A stretch of 64,000 bases of DNA, taken from Caryophanales bacterium. GTDB taxonomy: Bacteria; Bacillota_I; Bacilli_A; Izemoplasmatales; UBA1188. The stretch covers positions 186,001 through 250,000 of the forward strand of contig JACKCW010000001.1 of the NCBI GenBank assembly GCA_020633845.1, given 5' to 3'. Under the pieces are notes generated by a model. That model saw only the letters and a list, made by a program, of their open reading frames with translations. It was not told where the DNA came from and made no database searches. Below, in pieces: positions 8,590 through 16,875 of this stretch. Position numbers and translations under genes: made by a program. Position 1 is the first letter of the stretch; each line of letters starts with the position of its first letter.

Positions 8590-9677
8590 TGAACAGTACC
8601 GGAAAAAATATTGTTGTATCGTTTTCTGGAGAATCCCATAGCGAAAAAATCACCACTTTTATTGACGGGATAAAAAAAGGAACAGCAGTATCCATAGAGA
8701 AAATTCAAAAAGACCTAGAAGCCAGAAACCCAAAGCTGTTTTTTAATTCGCAAAGACAAGAAAACGATAAAATCGTTTTAGTTTCTGGCATTTCTTCTGG
8801 CAAAGCAACCGGAGAGATAATAGTGTGTGATGTATATAATGAATATGTTGATAAAAAAGACTATGAAAAACACGAAGGATTTTTACGCCCAAGCCACGCT
8901 GACTATACAAGGTTAGTGAAAAATAGACAAAACCCATCTTCAGGAGGCGGAGCATCTTCTGGAAGAATGACGATACCAGTAGTAATAGCCGGATCAATAG
9001 CCAAGCAAATTCTTCTTTCGAAAGGCGTTTTTATAATCTCGCACATTCAATCGGTCTATAATATTAGTGAAGAGAATTTTACCTTGGAAAATTTGGGTAA
9101 TTTTTTACAAAACAAGGAAAAAGATCTGTTTTTTCCAACAATATCCTCATCTTTTCACGAAAATTGTTTTAATTTATTAAAAACTATTCAAAAAGAAAAA
9201 GACAGTGTTGGCGGAAAAATAGAAACAGCTATCCTTAATCTGTCTCCAGGTGTTGGAGAACCGTTTTTCAACAGTCTTGAAAGCGAAATATCCAGAATGC
9301 TTTTTTCTATTCCTGCAGTTAAAGCAGTTGAGTTTGGTGACGGAGTTGAATTTGTAAATAAAAAAGGAAGCGAAGTAGAAGATTCTTTTTATTTTGATAA
9401 CAAAACTCAAAAGATTAGAACAAAAGAAAACCATAATGGCGGCATCAACGGCGGTATTTCTAACGGCATGCCGATAATAATTAAAACTTCGATCAAACCG
9501 GTACCGACTATTAAAAAGCCGATTACTTCATACAACTATCTTAAAAAAACCCAGGAAACTGTTGAATTTTCAGGTAACTACGATGTTTTTGTTGGAAACA
9601 GGGCCATACCGGCAGTTGAAGGAGTTATAGCCCTCGCGGTTCTTGATTCTCTTTATGAAGAGGAGAAAAAAGTATGA
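8589..9677 (+). CDS. aroC: Chorismate synthase (divergent)
   Basis: Converts EPSP to chorismate using reduced FMN, the last shikimate-pathway step. The 362-residue product starts at GTG 8589, sharing a base with the preceding stop. Family motifs are recognisable but altered: GESHSEK instead of GESHG, LRPSHADYT instead of RPGHAD, GGGASSGRMT for the GGRSSARET region, and NHNGGINGGISNGMPI for the GIxGGIsNG region. The two catalytic His residues of these motifs remain. Position in the aro operon supports the call. The next gene starts inside its stop codon (ATGA). Confidence 0.9.
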   Translation: MNSTGKNIVVSFSGESHSEKITTFIDGIKKGTAVSIEKIQKDLEARNPKLFFNSQRQENDKIVLVSGISSGKATGEIIVCDVYNEYVDKKDYEKHEGFLRPSHADYTRLVKNRQNPSSGGGASSGRMTIPVVIAGSIAKQILLSKGVFIISHIQSVYNISEENFTLENLGNFLQNKEKDLFFPTISSSFHENCFNLLKTIQKEKDSVGGKIETAILNLSPGVGEPFFNSLESEISRMLFSIPAVKAVEFGDGVEFVNKKGSEVEDSFYFDNKTQKIRTKENHNGGINGGISNGMPIIIKTSIKPVPTIKKPITSYNYLKKTQETVEFSGNYDVFVGNRAIPAVEGVIALAVLDSLYEEEKKV

Positions 9678-10909
9678 TAGGATTAATAGGGAAAAGTTTG
9701 AAACACAGCTATTCAAAAGAGCTGTATCAACTTTCAATAAATAAAAAATATAAACTAATTGAATTAAAGAAAGTCGACAAATTTCTAAAACAAAGAAAGT
9801 TCGAATATGTAAACGTTACTTATCCTTTTAAAAAAAGCGTCATTCCTTTTTTAGATTGTAAATCTAAAATTGTTGAAAAAACCGGAGTTTGCAATCTAAT
9901 TGTTAACCGAGGCGGTAAACTTTTTGGATATAACACAGACGCCTCGGGCTTTGATGATCTTTTAGATTCTAACGATGTGAATGTAACCGGCAAAACTATT
10001 CTTATTCTCGGAAACGGCGCCACCAAAGAAACTGTTGTATATTGTCTTAAAAAAAGAAATGTAAAAAAGATAATTATTGCTTGTAGAAACAAAAAAGACG
10101 AATCTGAATTTTATTTTAATGAAATATCTGGCGAAGGCATCGAAATTATTATTAATGCAACGCCTGTCGGCCAGCAATTAAATGACGAGAATCTGATAGA
10201 TTTTTCTTTGTTTAAAAATCTAGAAACTTATATAGATCTTGTCTATAACCCCAAAACAACCAACATGATGTTTGAGGCAAAAAAACTAAAGAAAGGCAGT
10301 ATCAACGGTTTAACCATGCTTGTTAGTCAAGCAAAACTCTCACATTCTATTGCGACCGGCATTATAACACCCTCGGCTTTCTGGGCCAGAGGGAAAATGT
10401 TCCTTCAGTTCGGTCACAGCAATATTATATTTATCGGTTTGCCAACCGCCGGCAAAACCAAAAATATAAATTATATTTCTTCTTTTAAAATACTAAAGAC
10501 CAGTGTCATCGATACAGACAAGGCTATAGAAAAAAGCACAAATATGTCAATTGCTAAGTTGTTTAAAAACAAAGGCGAAACTTATTTTAGGCAAGAAGAA
10601 AACAAAATCATTAATAGAATATACACAAAACAAGGCCTTTTTATTGCGACCGGCGGCGGCACGCTTTTAAATTATGAAAATTACCGGAAACTATCTTACT
10701 TCGGGACTTTCATCTATCTTAAGAAACAGAAATTTGATGACTATATAAACGATGGCACAAGGCCTCTTGCTAAATCTAAAAACGATATCGAAAAATTATA
10801 CCAAGAAAGAAAAAAGATGTACGAAGAATACGCGGATATAACCGTTCCGTCCGATATTGATCCGAAACAATGTCTTTTTGAGGTAATAAATGCGCTTACT
10901 AATAATTAA
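9674..10909 (+). CDS. aroE-aroK: Bifunctional shikimate dehydrogenase / shikimate kinase (AroE-AroK fusion)
   Basis: A 411-residue fusion. Residues ~1-245 are shikimate dehydrogenase: GLIGKSLKHSYSKELY for the substrate loop, NVTYPFKK with the catalytic Lys, GYNTDASGF, a nucleotide-binding GNGATKE and NATPVG. Residues ~250-411 are shikimate kinase: P-loop GLPTAGKTK, IDTDKAIEK, the FRQEE substrate-binding motif, ATGGGTLL and RPLA. The protein would carry out reduction of dehydroshikimate and its phosphorylation in succession, steps 4 and 5. It overlaps aroC by four bases and aroQ by 20 bases. Confidence 0.92.
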   Translation: MIGLIGKSLKHSYSKELYQLSINKKYKLIELKKVDKFLKQRKFEYVNVTYPFKKSVIPFLDCKSKIVEKTGVCNLIVNRGGKLFGYNTDASGFDDLLDSNDVNVTGKTILILGNGATKETVVYCLKKRNVKKIIIACRNKKDESEFYFNEISGEGIEIIINATPVGQQLNDENLIDFSLFKNLETYIDLVYNPKTTNMMFEAKKLKKGSINGLTMLVSQAKLSHSIATGIITPSAFWARGKMFLQFGHSNIIFIGLPTAGKTKNINYISSFKILKTSVIDTDKAIEKSTNMSIAKLFKNKGETYFRQEENKIINRIYTKQGLFIATGGGTLLNYENYRKLSYFGTFIYLKKQKFDDYINDGTRPLAKSKNDIEKLYQERKKMYEEYADITVPSDIDPKQCLFEVINALTNN

Positions 10910-11333
10910 CGGCCCCAATTTAAATATGCTTAAAGAAAGAAATAAAGAGATCTACGGCGACGTTTCCTACCCCTCTTTAGTTAAATCTCTTAAAAACTAC
11001 GCTAAGTCGAAAGGAATAAAAATTTCCATCTTTCAATCTAACCACGAAGGAAAAATCATTGATGAGATTCAAAAAAATAAGGAAAAATTTGATGGCTATA
11101 TAATAAACCCGGGTGCCCTTACACATTATTCTTATGCGATAAGAGATGCGGTTGAAATATTAAAAAAAGACGTTGTTGAAATACATATTTCTGATATAAC
11201 TAAAAGAGAGTCTTTTAGAAACATTGATGTTTTAGACGGACTCTGCGCTAAAAAAATAGCCGGTGAAGGAATTAGCGGATATTTTAAAGCTATAGATTAT
11301 TTTATTAAAGGCAGTGATAAAAATGAATGTTAA
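10890..11333 (+). CDS. aroQ: 3-dehydroquinate dehydratase, type II
   Basis: Dehydrates 3-dehydroquinate to 3-dehydroshikimate. The 147-residue protein is typical in length for the dodecameric type II enzyme, with INGPNLNMLKERNKEIYG (catalytic Tyr at its end), NPGALTHYSYAIRDAV (catalytic His), EIHISDITKRESFR and a C-terminal GEGISGY. It begins 20 bases inside aroE-aroK and ends 11 bases beyond the start of the DAHP synthase gene, so the genes are tightly coupled. Confidence 0.95.
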   Translation: MRLLIINGPNLNMLKERNKEIYGDVSYPSLVKSLKNYAKSKGIKISIFQSNHEGKIIDEIQKNKEKFDGYIINPGALTHYSYAIRDAVEILKKDVVEIHISDITKRESFRNIDVLDGLCAKKIAGEGISGYFKAIDYFIKGSDKNEC

Positions 11334-12141
11334 AGATCTTCGTCTTTCCGGGCGAAAAAACCACAAAGAAAATACGATTGTAAAAGCTAAAAACGTCCTT
11401 TTTGGATCAGAAAAGATAGTATTAATCGGCGGCCCTTGCGCAGTAGAATCCGAAAAACAAGTCGAGGAAATAGCCAAAGGCGTTCATGGTGTTTCGGTGT
11501 ATCGAGGCGGAAGTTTTAAACCAAGAACCTCTCCCTATTCTTTTTTGGGCCTAGAAAAAGAAGGAATACAAATTCTAAAAAAGATTTCTGAAGAACACAA
11601 AATCCCTTTTGTGACCGAAATAACCAAAATAGAAGATTTGGACTATTTTATAGAAAACGTTGATATTATTCAAATCGGCGCCAGAGATATGCAGAATTTT
11701 GAACTTTTAAAAGCGGTTGGCAGAACTAAAAAACCCGTTCTTTTAAAACGCGGTTTCGGTAACACTATTGAAGAACTGCTTTTATCAAGCGAATATATCT
11801 TAAAAGAAGGTAATCCTAACGTTATCCTTTGTGAAAGAGGGATAAGAACCTTTGAAAATTCCGAAAGATTTACTCTAGATATTGGTGCTATTTCGATTAT
11901 AAAAAGATATTCTCATCTTCCGGTCATAGTTGACCCTTCCCATGCCTCGGGAGATCCTTTCTATATTGAATCGCTTTCTTTGGCCGCTATCGCAGCCGGA
12001 GCCGACGGACTAATGATAGAAATTCATAATGATCCGGCGAACGCTCTTTCAGATAAAGACCAAGCTTTAACAATCGAACAATATAACAAGTTAGTAGAAA
12101 AAATTGCCCCGGTTGCAAAAGCCATAGGAAGGAGTGTTTAA
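11323..12141 (+). CDS. aroF: 3-deoxy-7-phosphoheptulonate (DAHP) synthase, type I-beta
   Basis: First committed step of the shikimate pathway: PEP plus erythrose-4-phosphate gives DAHP. The 272-residue product has IGGPCAVES, YRGGSFKPRTSPYSF, IQIGARDMQNFELL, LLKRGF, VDPSHASG and the diagnostic HNDPANALSDKDQAL. It lacks an N-terminal ACT or chorismate-mutase extension, so no allosteric domain is visible. ATG 11323 has AAAGG 11 bases upstream; an in-frame GTG at 11314 is too close to that site. It is the last gene of the aro set, with folD one base after the stop. Confidence 0.94.
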   Translation: MNVKDLRLSGRKNHKENTIVKAKNVLFGSEKIVLIGGPCAVESEKQVEEIAKGVHGVSVYRGGSFKPRTSPYSFLGLEKEGIQILKKISEEHKIPFVTEITKIEDLDYFIENVDIIQIGARDMQNFELLKAVGRTKKPVLLKRGFGNTIEELLLSSEYILKEGNPNVILCERGIRTFENSERFTLDIGAISIIKRYSHLPVIVDPSHASGDPFYIESLSLAAIAAGADGLMIEIHNDPANALSDKDQALTIEQYNKLVEKIAPVAKAIGRSV

Positions 12142-12142
12142 A

Positions 12143-12994
12143 ATGGGAATAATAATGGAAGGCAAAACCGTATCTTCAGCCCTTAAAGAAAAAGTTAAAA
12201 AAGAAGTGGAAGAAATTAAAATTAAATACGGAAAAACCCCAAAACTAACGGTTATATTATGTGGAGACGACCCAGCTTCCATAATATATGTAAAAAACAA
12301 AGAAAAAGCTTGCGCCGCTCTTAAAATAGACTCAGAGGTAATTCGTTTTGATAGTAACGCCTCAGAAGAGGAAATAAAAAAGACGATAAATGTTTTGGCT
12401 AAAGATGAAAAAGTTAACGGCATACTCGTTCAACTCCCTCTACCAAAAGGAATTAATGAAAGAAACATCATTGAATTGATTCCACTAGAAAAAGACGTAG
12501 ACGGTCTTACTTCTCTAAATGTTTCTAAACTGGTAAGAGGTGAAGAAGGAATCGTTCCGTGTACACCGCTTGGCATTATCGACATGCTTGATTATTATGC
12601 TATCCCTCTTGAAGGAAAAAGAGTGTCAGTAGTCGGAAGAAGTATGCTTGTCGGCAAGCCTCTTTTCAATCTTTTAACCAACAGAAATGCCACAGTTACT
12701 TTGTGTCACTCGAAAACCAAAGATTTAAAAGAAGAAACACGACTATCCGATATTGTTATAATGGCAATCGGTAAACCGCTCTTCTTAAAAGAAGACATGA
12801 TTAAAGATGGAGCCATAGTAATTGATGTCGGAATAAACAGAATAGACGGACAGATCTATGGAGATGCCGATTTTGAAAACTTAAAAAATAAAGCGTCCTA
12901 TATTACTCCTGTCCCTGGCGGCTGTGGGCTGATGACTGTAGCCGAACTACTCAACAACACAATAAAATGTTTTTATCTTCAGAATAGAAAATAA
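12143..12994 (+). CDS. folD: Methylenetetrahydrofolate dehydrogenase / cyclohydrolase
   Basis: Bifunctional folate enzyme that interconverts methylene-, methenyl- and formyl-tetrahydrofolate. The 283-residue product shows VGDDPAS-type (CGDDPASIIYVKNKEKAC), LPLPKGINE, KDVDGL, and VVGRSMLVGKP for NADP binding, then DVGINR and TPVPGGCGLMT. Start ATG 12143 is set by GGAAGGA at about ten bases. It begins directly after the DAHP synthase stop, suggesting cotranscription. Confidence 0.96.
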   Translation: MGIIMEGKTVSSALKEKVKKEVEEIKIKYGKTPKLTVILCGDDPASIIYVKNKEKACAALKIDSEVIRFDSNASEEEIKKTINVLAKDEKVNGILVQLPLPKGINERNIIELIPLEKDVDGLTSLNVSKLVRGEEGIVPCTPLGIIDMLDYYAIPLEGKRVSVVGRSMLVGKPLFNLLTNRNATVTLCHSKTKDLKEETRLSDIVIMAIGKPLFLKEDMIKDGAIVIDVGINRIDGQIYGDADFENLKNKASYITPVPGGCGLMTVAELLNNTIKCFYLQNRK

Positions 12995-13003
12995 GGAGAG
13001 TTT

Positions 13004-14281
13004 ATGGAAGACGATCTTGAGCAATATCGCATATATCGAAATATTTTATGCATAGATCTCAAAAGTTTTTTTGCGTCGGTCGAATGTGCCGATCTTGGTC
13101 TTGATCCTTTTAAAACTCCACTTGTGGTTGCGGATATTTCTAGAGGAAACGGCTCAATTTGTTTGGCCGTTTCTCCATATTTAAGAAACAAAGGTGTTCC
13201 TGGAAGATTAAGAGTTTTTGAACTACCGAAAAACGAAAAAATCATATTTAGAAAACCACGAATGCGTCGCTACCTGGAAGCATCCGCCAAAGTTGTCAGT
13301 ATATATCTAAGATATGTTTCTAAAGAGGACATCCATATATATTCGGTAGATGAATGTTTTATGGATTTTACCGAATACCAAAAACTCTACCCGATGCCAA
13401 AAAAGGATTTGGCTAAACAAATATTAGATGAAGTTTATAAAGAAACCCACCTTTACGGGGCTTGCGGCATCGGTCCAAACATGCTTCTCGCGAAACTCGC
13501 GATGGATATTGAAGCGAAAAAGAACCCCTCGCAAATTGCCGAATGGAACTATGAAGACGTCGAAATCAAACTTTACCCGGTTTCTCCTCTTTCTAAAATG
13601 TGGGGAATCGGTTTTAGAAACGAAAGAACTCTTACCCAAATGGGATTTAAATGTGTAGGAGACATCGCCAAATCCGATCCTAACTTTTTAAAGAAAAAAT
13701 TTGGAGTTATGGGAGAAGAGCTTTGGTATCACACTCACGGCATCGATATGTCGTTAATTCAGGATAAAAAGAAAGTAAAACCTCTATCAAGAAGCCTTGG
13801 CATCGGCCAGGTTATGTTTCATGATTATGATAGAGAAACAACTCCGCAAATTATTTTAGAAATGTCCGACGAAATATCATCTAGACTTCGTTCGTCCGGC
13901 AAAGTAGCCACAGTGGTTCATCTTTTTATCGGTTTTTCAAGAGACTACGGCGGCGGGATTTTTCACCAAAGAAAATTAGAAAGCCCCATATCTCTTGGAA
14001 AAGATATTTCCGCAGTTTGTTTGGATATCTTTGATAAATACTACAAAGACGAACCAATAAGAAGAATCAACATCAGCGTTTCCGGCTTGACAGATAAAAC
14101 CGGGATCCAAATGAATTTATTTGAAGACGTCGAGAAAAAAGCTAAAGAAGAAGTTCTTTTTGATACGATGGATAAAATAAAAAGAAAATACGGAAAAAAT
14201 TCGATAAGAAGAGCGTCGACCGAACTAGAATATTCCACCGCTAAGGAAAGAAATAAAGAAATAGGAGGCCATCATGAGTAA
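13004..14281 (+). CDS. Y-family DNA polymerase (UvrX/UmuC-like)
   Basis: Translesion polymerase of the ImpB/MucB/SamB family. The 425 residues include ILCIDLKSFFASVEC with the first metal-binding Asp, IYSVDECFMDFTEY with the catalytic Asp-Glu pair, and a helix-hairpin-helix region (LYPVSPLSKMWGIGFR). A sliding-clamp-binding motif QMNLFED sits near residue 370. Length and the adjoining YolD-like gene fit the YqjW/UvrX subgroup of Firmicutes rather than DinB. AAGGAG precedes the ATG. Confidence 0.88.
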   Translation: MEDDLEQYRIYRNILCIDLKSFFASVECADLGLDPFKTPLVVADISRGNGSICLAVSPYLRNKGVPGRLRVFELPKNEKIIFRKPRMRRYLEASAKVVSIYLRYVSKEDIHIYSVDECFMDFTEYQKLYPMPKKDLAKQILDEVYKETHLYGACGIGPNMLLAKLAMDIEAKKNPSQIAEWNYEDVEIKLYPVSPLSKMWGIGFRNERTLTQMGFKCVGDIAKSDPNFLKKKFGVMGEELWYHTHGIDMSLIQDKKKVKPLSRSLGIGQVMFHDYDRETTPQIILEMSDEISSRLRSSGKVATVVHLFIGFSRDYGGGIFHQRKLESPISLGKDISAVCLDIFDKYYKDEPIRRINISVSGLTDKTGIQMNLFEDVEKKAKEEVLFDTMDKIKRKYGKNSIRRASTELEYSTAKERNKEIGGHHE

Positions 14282-14603
14282 CTATAAAGACAGAGGAATC
14301 CTTAAATGGGCTCCTTTTGATGCGCTTTCCAGCCAAAAATCAATTTTAGAAGATTTAATTTACAATCTAGAGAAAAAAGATAAATCAATTCTTTCTGAAG
14401 ACGAAAACGAAGAACTAAACGACACTATAAAAAAGGCTCTTCAAGAAAACAAAAATGTTTCCATCGATTACTATAACGATGGATACGTTTACTCAACTTA
14501 CGGAAAAATAAAAAAGATAGATAGTGTCAAAAAAATAATAATTATGGATACCGAAGAAGAAATATATTGCGAAGATATTCTCGAGATCAAAATAACGAGG
14601 TAA
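14274..14603 (+). CDS. YolD-like family protein
   Basis: A 109-residue protein beginning MSNYKDRGILKWAPFDAL, the hallmark opening of YolD-like proteins (DRGxxKWxPFxaL), followed by a coiled acidic stretch and a C-terminal beta-rich part (YVYSTYGKIKKIDSVKKII). In Bacillus, YolD-like genes are next to UvrX-type polymerases (YqjX/YqjW). Here it overlaps the polymerase by eight bases. Its biochemical role is not established; an accessory or regulator of the polymerase is inferred. Confidence 0.85.
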   Translation: MSNYKDRGILKWAPFDALSSQKSILEDLIYNLEKKDKSILSEDENEELNDTIKKALQENKNVSIDYYNDGYVYSTYGKIKKIDSVKKIIIMDTEEEIYCEDILEIKITR

Positions 14604-14607
14604 AAAA

Positions 14608-15384
14608 ATGAAAAGTAAAGCATACGCAAAAATAAACCTTTTCCTCAAAGTTCTTGATGAGAGAGACAACGGAATGCATAACCTGGAAATGGTTAACATA
14701 ACCGTTGGTTTAGCTGATGAACTAGAACTAAACTTAACCGAAAACGGTAAAATTGAAGTCACCACATCTATTCCAAAACTAAACGGATCTGATAACCTTT
14801 CTTATAAAGTTGCCGAATATATGAAAAAAGTTTATCGAGTTAAAGAAGGGGTTCAAATATATATTGAAAAGAAAATACCGGTCGGGGGCGGTCTAGCCGG
14901 CGGCTCGTCAGATGCGGCCGAAACCATAAAATGCTTAAACGAGCTTTGGAAGTTAAACCTTTCTTTTGATCAAATGATCGAAATCGCTAAAAAATTCGGA
15001 TCTGACATCCCTTATTGCCTCTATAGAGTTCCGGCAATTGTTAGAGGAGTGGGCGATATTATCGAACCAATTGATCTAAACATTGAAAACTATGAGATTT
15101 CACTTTTTTCTCCGCGAGTAAATGTATCAACCGGCTATGTCTTTAAAAATTTATCAAACACAAATTCAAAAAACGGATCTTTGGAAGAAAATCTCCAAAA
15201 ACTTATGAGCAAGGATTATCAAATTTTTAAAGAGGGATTAAGGAACGATTTAGAAGAAACGGTTTTCTCTCTTTATCCGGAAGTTAAGCAAGAATATGAC
15301 CTCTTAAAGAGGGTATATGGGAAGGATGGCCTGTTTATGACGGGCTCAGGATCAACAATTGTAAAAATTTCTGAAAAAAAATAG
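14608..15384 (+). CDS. ispE: 4-diphosphocytidyl-2-C-methyl-D-erythritol kinase
   Basis: GHMP kinase that phosphorylates CDP-methylerythritol in the MEP isoprenoid pathway. The 258 residues have KAYAKINLFLKVL at the start, VGGGLAGGSSDAAE as ATP-binding loop and GSDIPYCLY, with GSGSTIV near the end. It is shorter than the usual 280-290 residues, mainly near the C-terminus. ispD and ispF, two other steps of the pathway, are at 33092-34247. Confidence 0.94.
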   Translation: MKSKAYAKINLFLKVLDERDNGMHNLEMVNITVGLADELELNLTENGKIEVTTSIPKLNGSDNLSYKVAEYMKKVYRVKEGVQIYIEKKIPVGGGLAGGSSDAAETIKCLNELWKLNLSFDQMIEIAKKFGSDIPYCLYRVPAIVRGVGDIIEPIDLNIENYEISLFSPRVNVSTGYVFKNLSNTNSKNGSLEENLQKLMSKDYQIFKEGLRNDLEETVFSLYPEVKQEYDLLKRVYGKDGLFMTGSGSTIVKISEKK

Positions 15385-15489
15385 ACTATTTCATGAAATA
15401 TTCATGAATTTTCAATGATATTGTAGCAAAATCCTTATGTTTGCTTAATTATTCGGTTATAATGAATATAGACAACGGAGGACGTTAGC
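15385..15489 (+). promoter_or_regulatory. spoVG upstream region: tandem palindromes and -10 element
   Basis: Two identical palindromes TTCATGAA lie at 15390-15397 and 15401-15408, so they are 11 bases apart, about one helix turn. A TATAAT at 15458-15463 is a likely -10 for spoVG; no strong -35 sits 16-18 bases upstream. The palindromes could be a regulator site, but no regulator is identified. Confidence 0.4.
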
Positions 15490-15747
15490 ATGACAATTAC
15501 CGAAGTAAGAATAAAAAAGGTAGACGGGGACAATCGTCTAAAAGCTATCGCAGCCATTACAATCGACAATTCGTTTGTCGTACATGAACTCAGGATAATC
15601 GAAGGTAGAAACGGCCTTTTTGTAGCGATGCCTTCAAAGAAGATGCCAAGCGGCGAATTTAAAGATATTGCCCACCCGATTGATCAGGGCACAAGAGAAT
15701 TAATAGAAAAAGCCGTCATTGACGCATACAATAAACCTGAAGAATAG
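15490..15747 (+). CDS. spoVG: SpoVG family nucleic-acid-binding regulator
   Basis: An 85-residue protein matching SpoVG over its length (MTITEVRIKKVDGDNRLKA, VHELRIIEGRNGLFVAMPSK, FKDIAHPID). SpoVG proteins bind nucleic acids and affect septation, virulence and metabolism in Firmicutes and spirochaetes; they occur in non-sporulating bacteria too. ACGGAGG precedes the start. A terminator follows, so it is probably a single-gene unit. Confidence 0.95.
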   Translation: MTITEVRIKKVDGDNRLKAIAAITIDNSFVVHELRIIEGRNGLFVAMPSKKMPSGEFKDIAHPIDQGTRELIEKAVIDAYNKPEE

Positions 15748-15757
15748 TAAAAAAGAC

Positions 15758-15784
15758 AAAACACCATATTTGTGGTGTTTTTTT
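15758..15784 (+). terminator. Rho-independent terminator after spoVG
   Basis: AAAACACCA and TGGTGTTTT form a 9-base-pair stem around the loop TATTTG and run into a T-tract. Confidence 0.85.
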
Positions 15785-15833
15785 CTTGGTCCTTATGTTA
15801 GAATTATATTGTATTTAAGGTGGGGGATAAAAA

Positions 15834-16787
15834 ATGGCACTTTTTCATGGCGACAAAATCAAATTGTTTGCACTTAGTTCCAACAAAGAGTTGGCACAAG
15901 AAATTGCCGACAAGCTTGAAGTTCCGCTTTCGGCGTGTGAAGTAACAAGATTCTCAGACGGAGAAATAAGCGTTAATATCGACGAAACAGTCAGAGGTCA
16001 CAAAGTATTTGTGGTTCAATCAACATCTTCTCCGGTAAATGAAAACCTAATGGAATTATTGATTTTCATTGATGCTCTTAAGAGAGCATCCGCAAAAGAA
16101 ATTAACATAGTTCTTCCTTATTACGGCTATTCAAGACAAGATAGAAAAACTCAGTCCAGACAGCCGATTTCCGCTAAACTGGTAGCCGACTTATTAACGG
16201 TGGCCGGGGCAACAAGAGTCATTTCTCTTGATTTACATGCCGCCCAGATTCAAGGTTTCTTCAATATACCAATCGACAACCTTACCGCAATGCCTCTTTT
16301 TCAAAAATATATAAGAGACGATAAAATCGAAAATGCCGTCATCGTATCACCAGACCACGGCGGAGCCAACAGAGCAAGACAACTTGCTGATGCCTTCCAC
16401 TGGGATATTGCTATTATCGACAAAAGAAGACCACAACCAAATGTGTCAGAAGTCATGAATATAATCGGCGACGTGCAAGATAAAAACTGCATTATCATCG
16501 ACGATATGATTGATACCGCCGGCTCAGTTTATAATGCTGCTCAAGCTTTAAAAAAATACGGTGCTCATGATGTTTACGTCTTTGCCACTCATGCTATTTT
16601 TTCCGGTAAAGCTCCGGAAAGATTATCTGATTTAGATTTGTTTAAAGAAGTGGTTGTTACCAACTCGATTGAACTACCAGAGGACAAAACTTTTGCTAAT
16701 TTGACAGTAATCAGTGTTGCTTCATTAATATCTGAGGCGATTCAGCATATCATCGACGACCAACCGCTTTCACCGCTTTTTAAATAA
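15834..16787 (+). CDS. prs: Ribose-phosphate pyrophosphokinase (PRPP synthetase)
   Basis: Makes PRPP from ribose-5-phosphate and ATP for nucleotide, NAD and His/Trp synthesis. The 317 residues have the standard class I features: YYGYSRQDRK, VDLHAAQI-type segment LDLHAAQIQGFF, the flexible RxQ region (SPDHGGANRARQLA) and the PRPP-binding loop IIDDMIDTAGS. Length is normal. AAGGTGGGGG lies upstream of ATG 15834. It lies between two terminators, so it is probably monocistronic. Confidence 0.97.
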   Translation: MALFHGDKIKLFALSSNKELAQEIADKLEVPLSACEVTRFSDGEISVNIDETVRGHKVFVVQSTSSPVNENLMELLIFIDALKRASAKEINIVLPYYGYSRQDRKTQSRQPISAKLVADLLTVAGATRVISLDLHAAQIQGFFNIPIDNLTAMPLFQKYIRDDKIENAVIVSPDHGGANRARQLADAFHWDIAIIDKRRPQPNVSEVMNIIGDVQDKNCIIIDDMIDTAGSVYNAAQALKKYGAHDVYVFATHAIFSGKAPERLSDLDLFKEVVVTNSIELPEDKTFANLTVISVASLISEAIQHIIDDQPLSPLFK

Positions 16788-16799
16788 AAGACAAAAGAA

Positions 16800-16827
16800 A
16801 AAGAAGAAAGAAAATTTCTTCTTTTTT
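16800..16827 (+). terminator. Rho-independent terminator after prs
   Basis: AAAGAAGAAA (16800-16809) pairs with TTTCTTCTTT (16815-16824) and is followed by a T-run. The stem is AT-rich but perfect over ten pairs. Confidence 0.7.
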
Positions 16828-16875
16828 TGTGCTTATGATGTATAATTATATTACCAAGATTATGTGAGGACAAAA

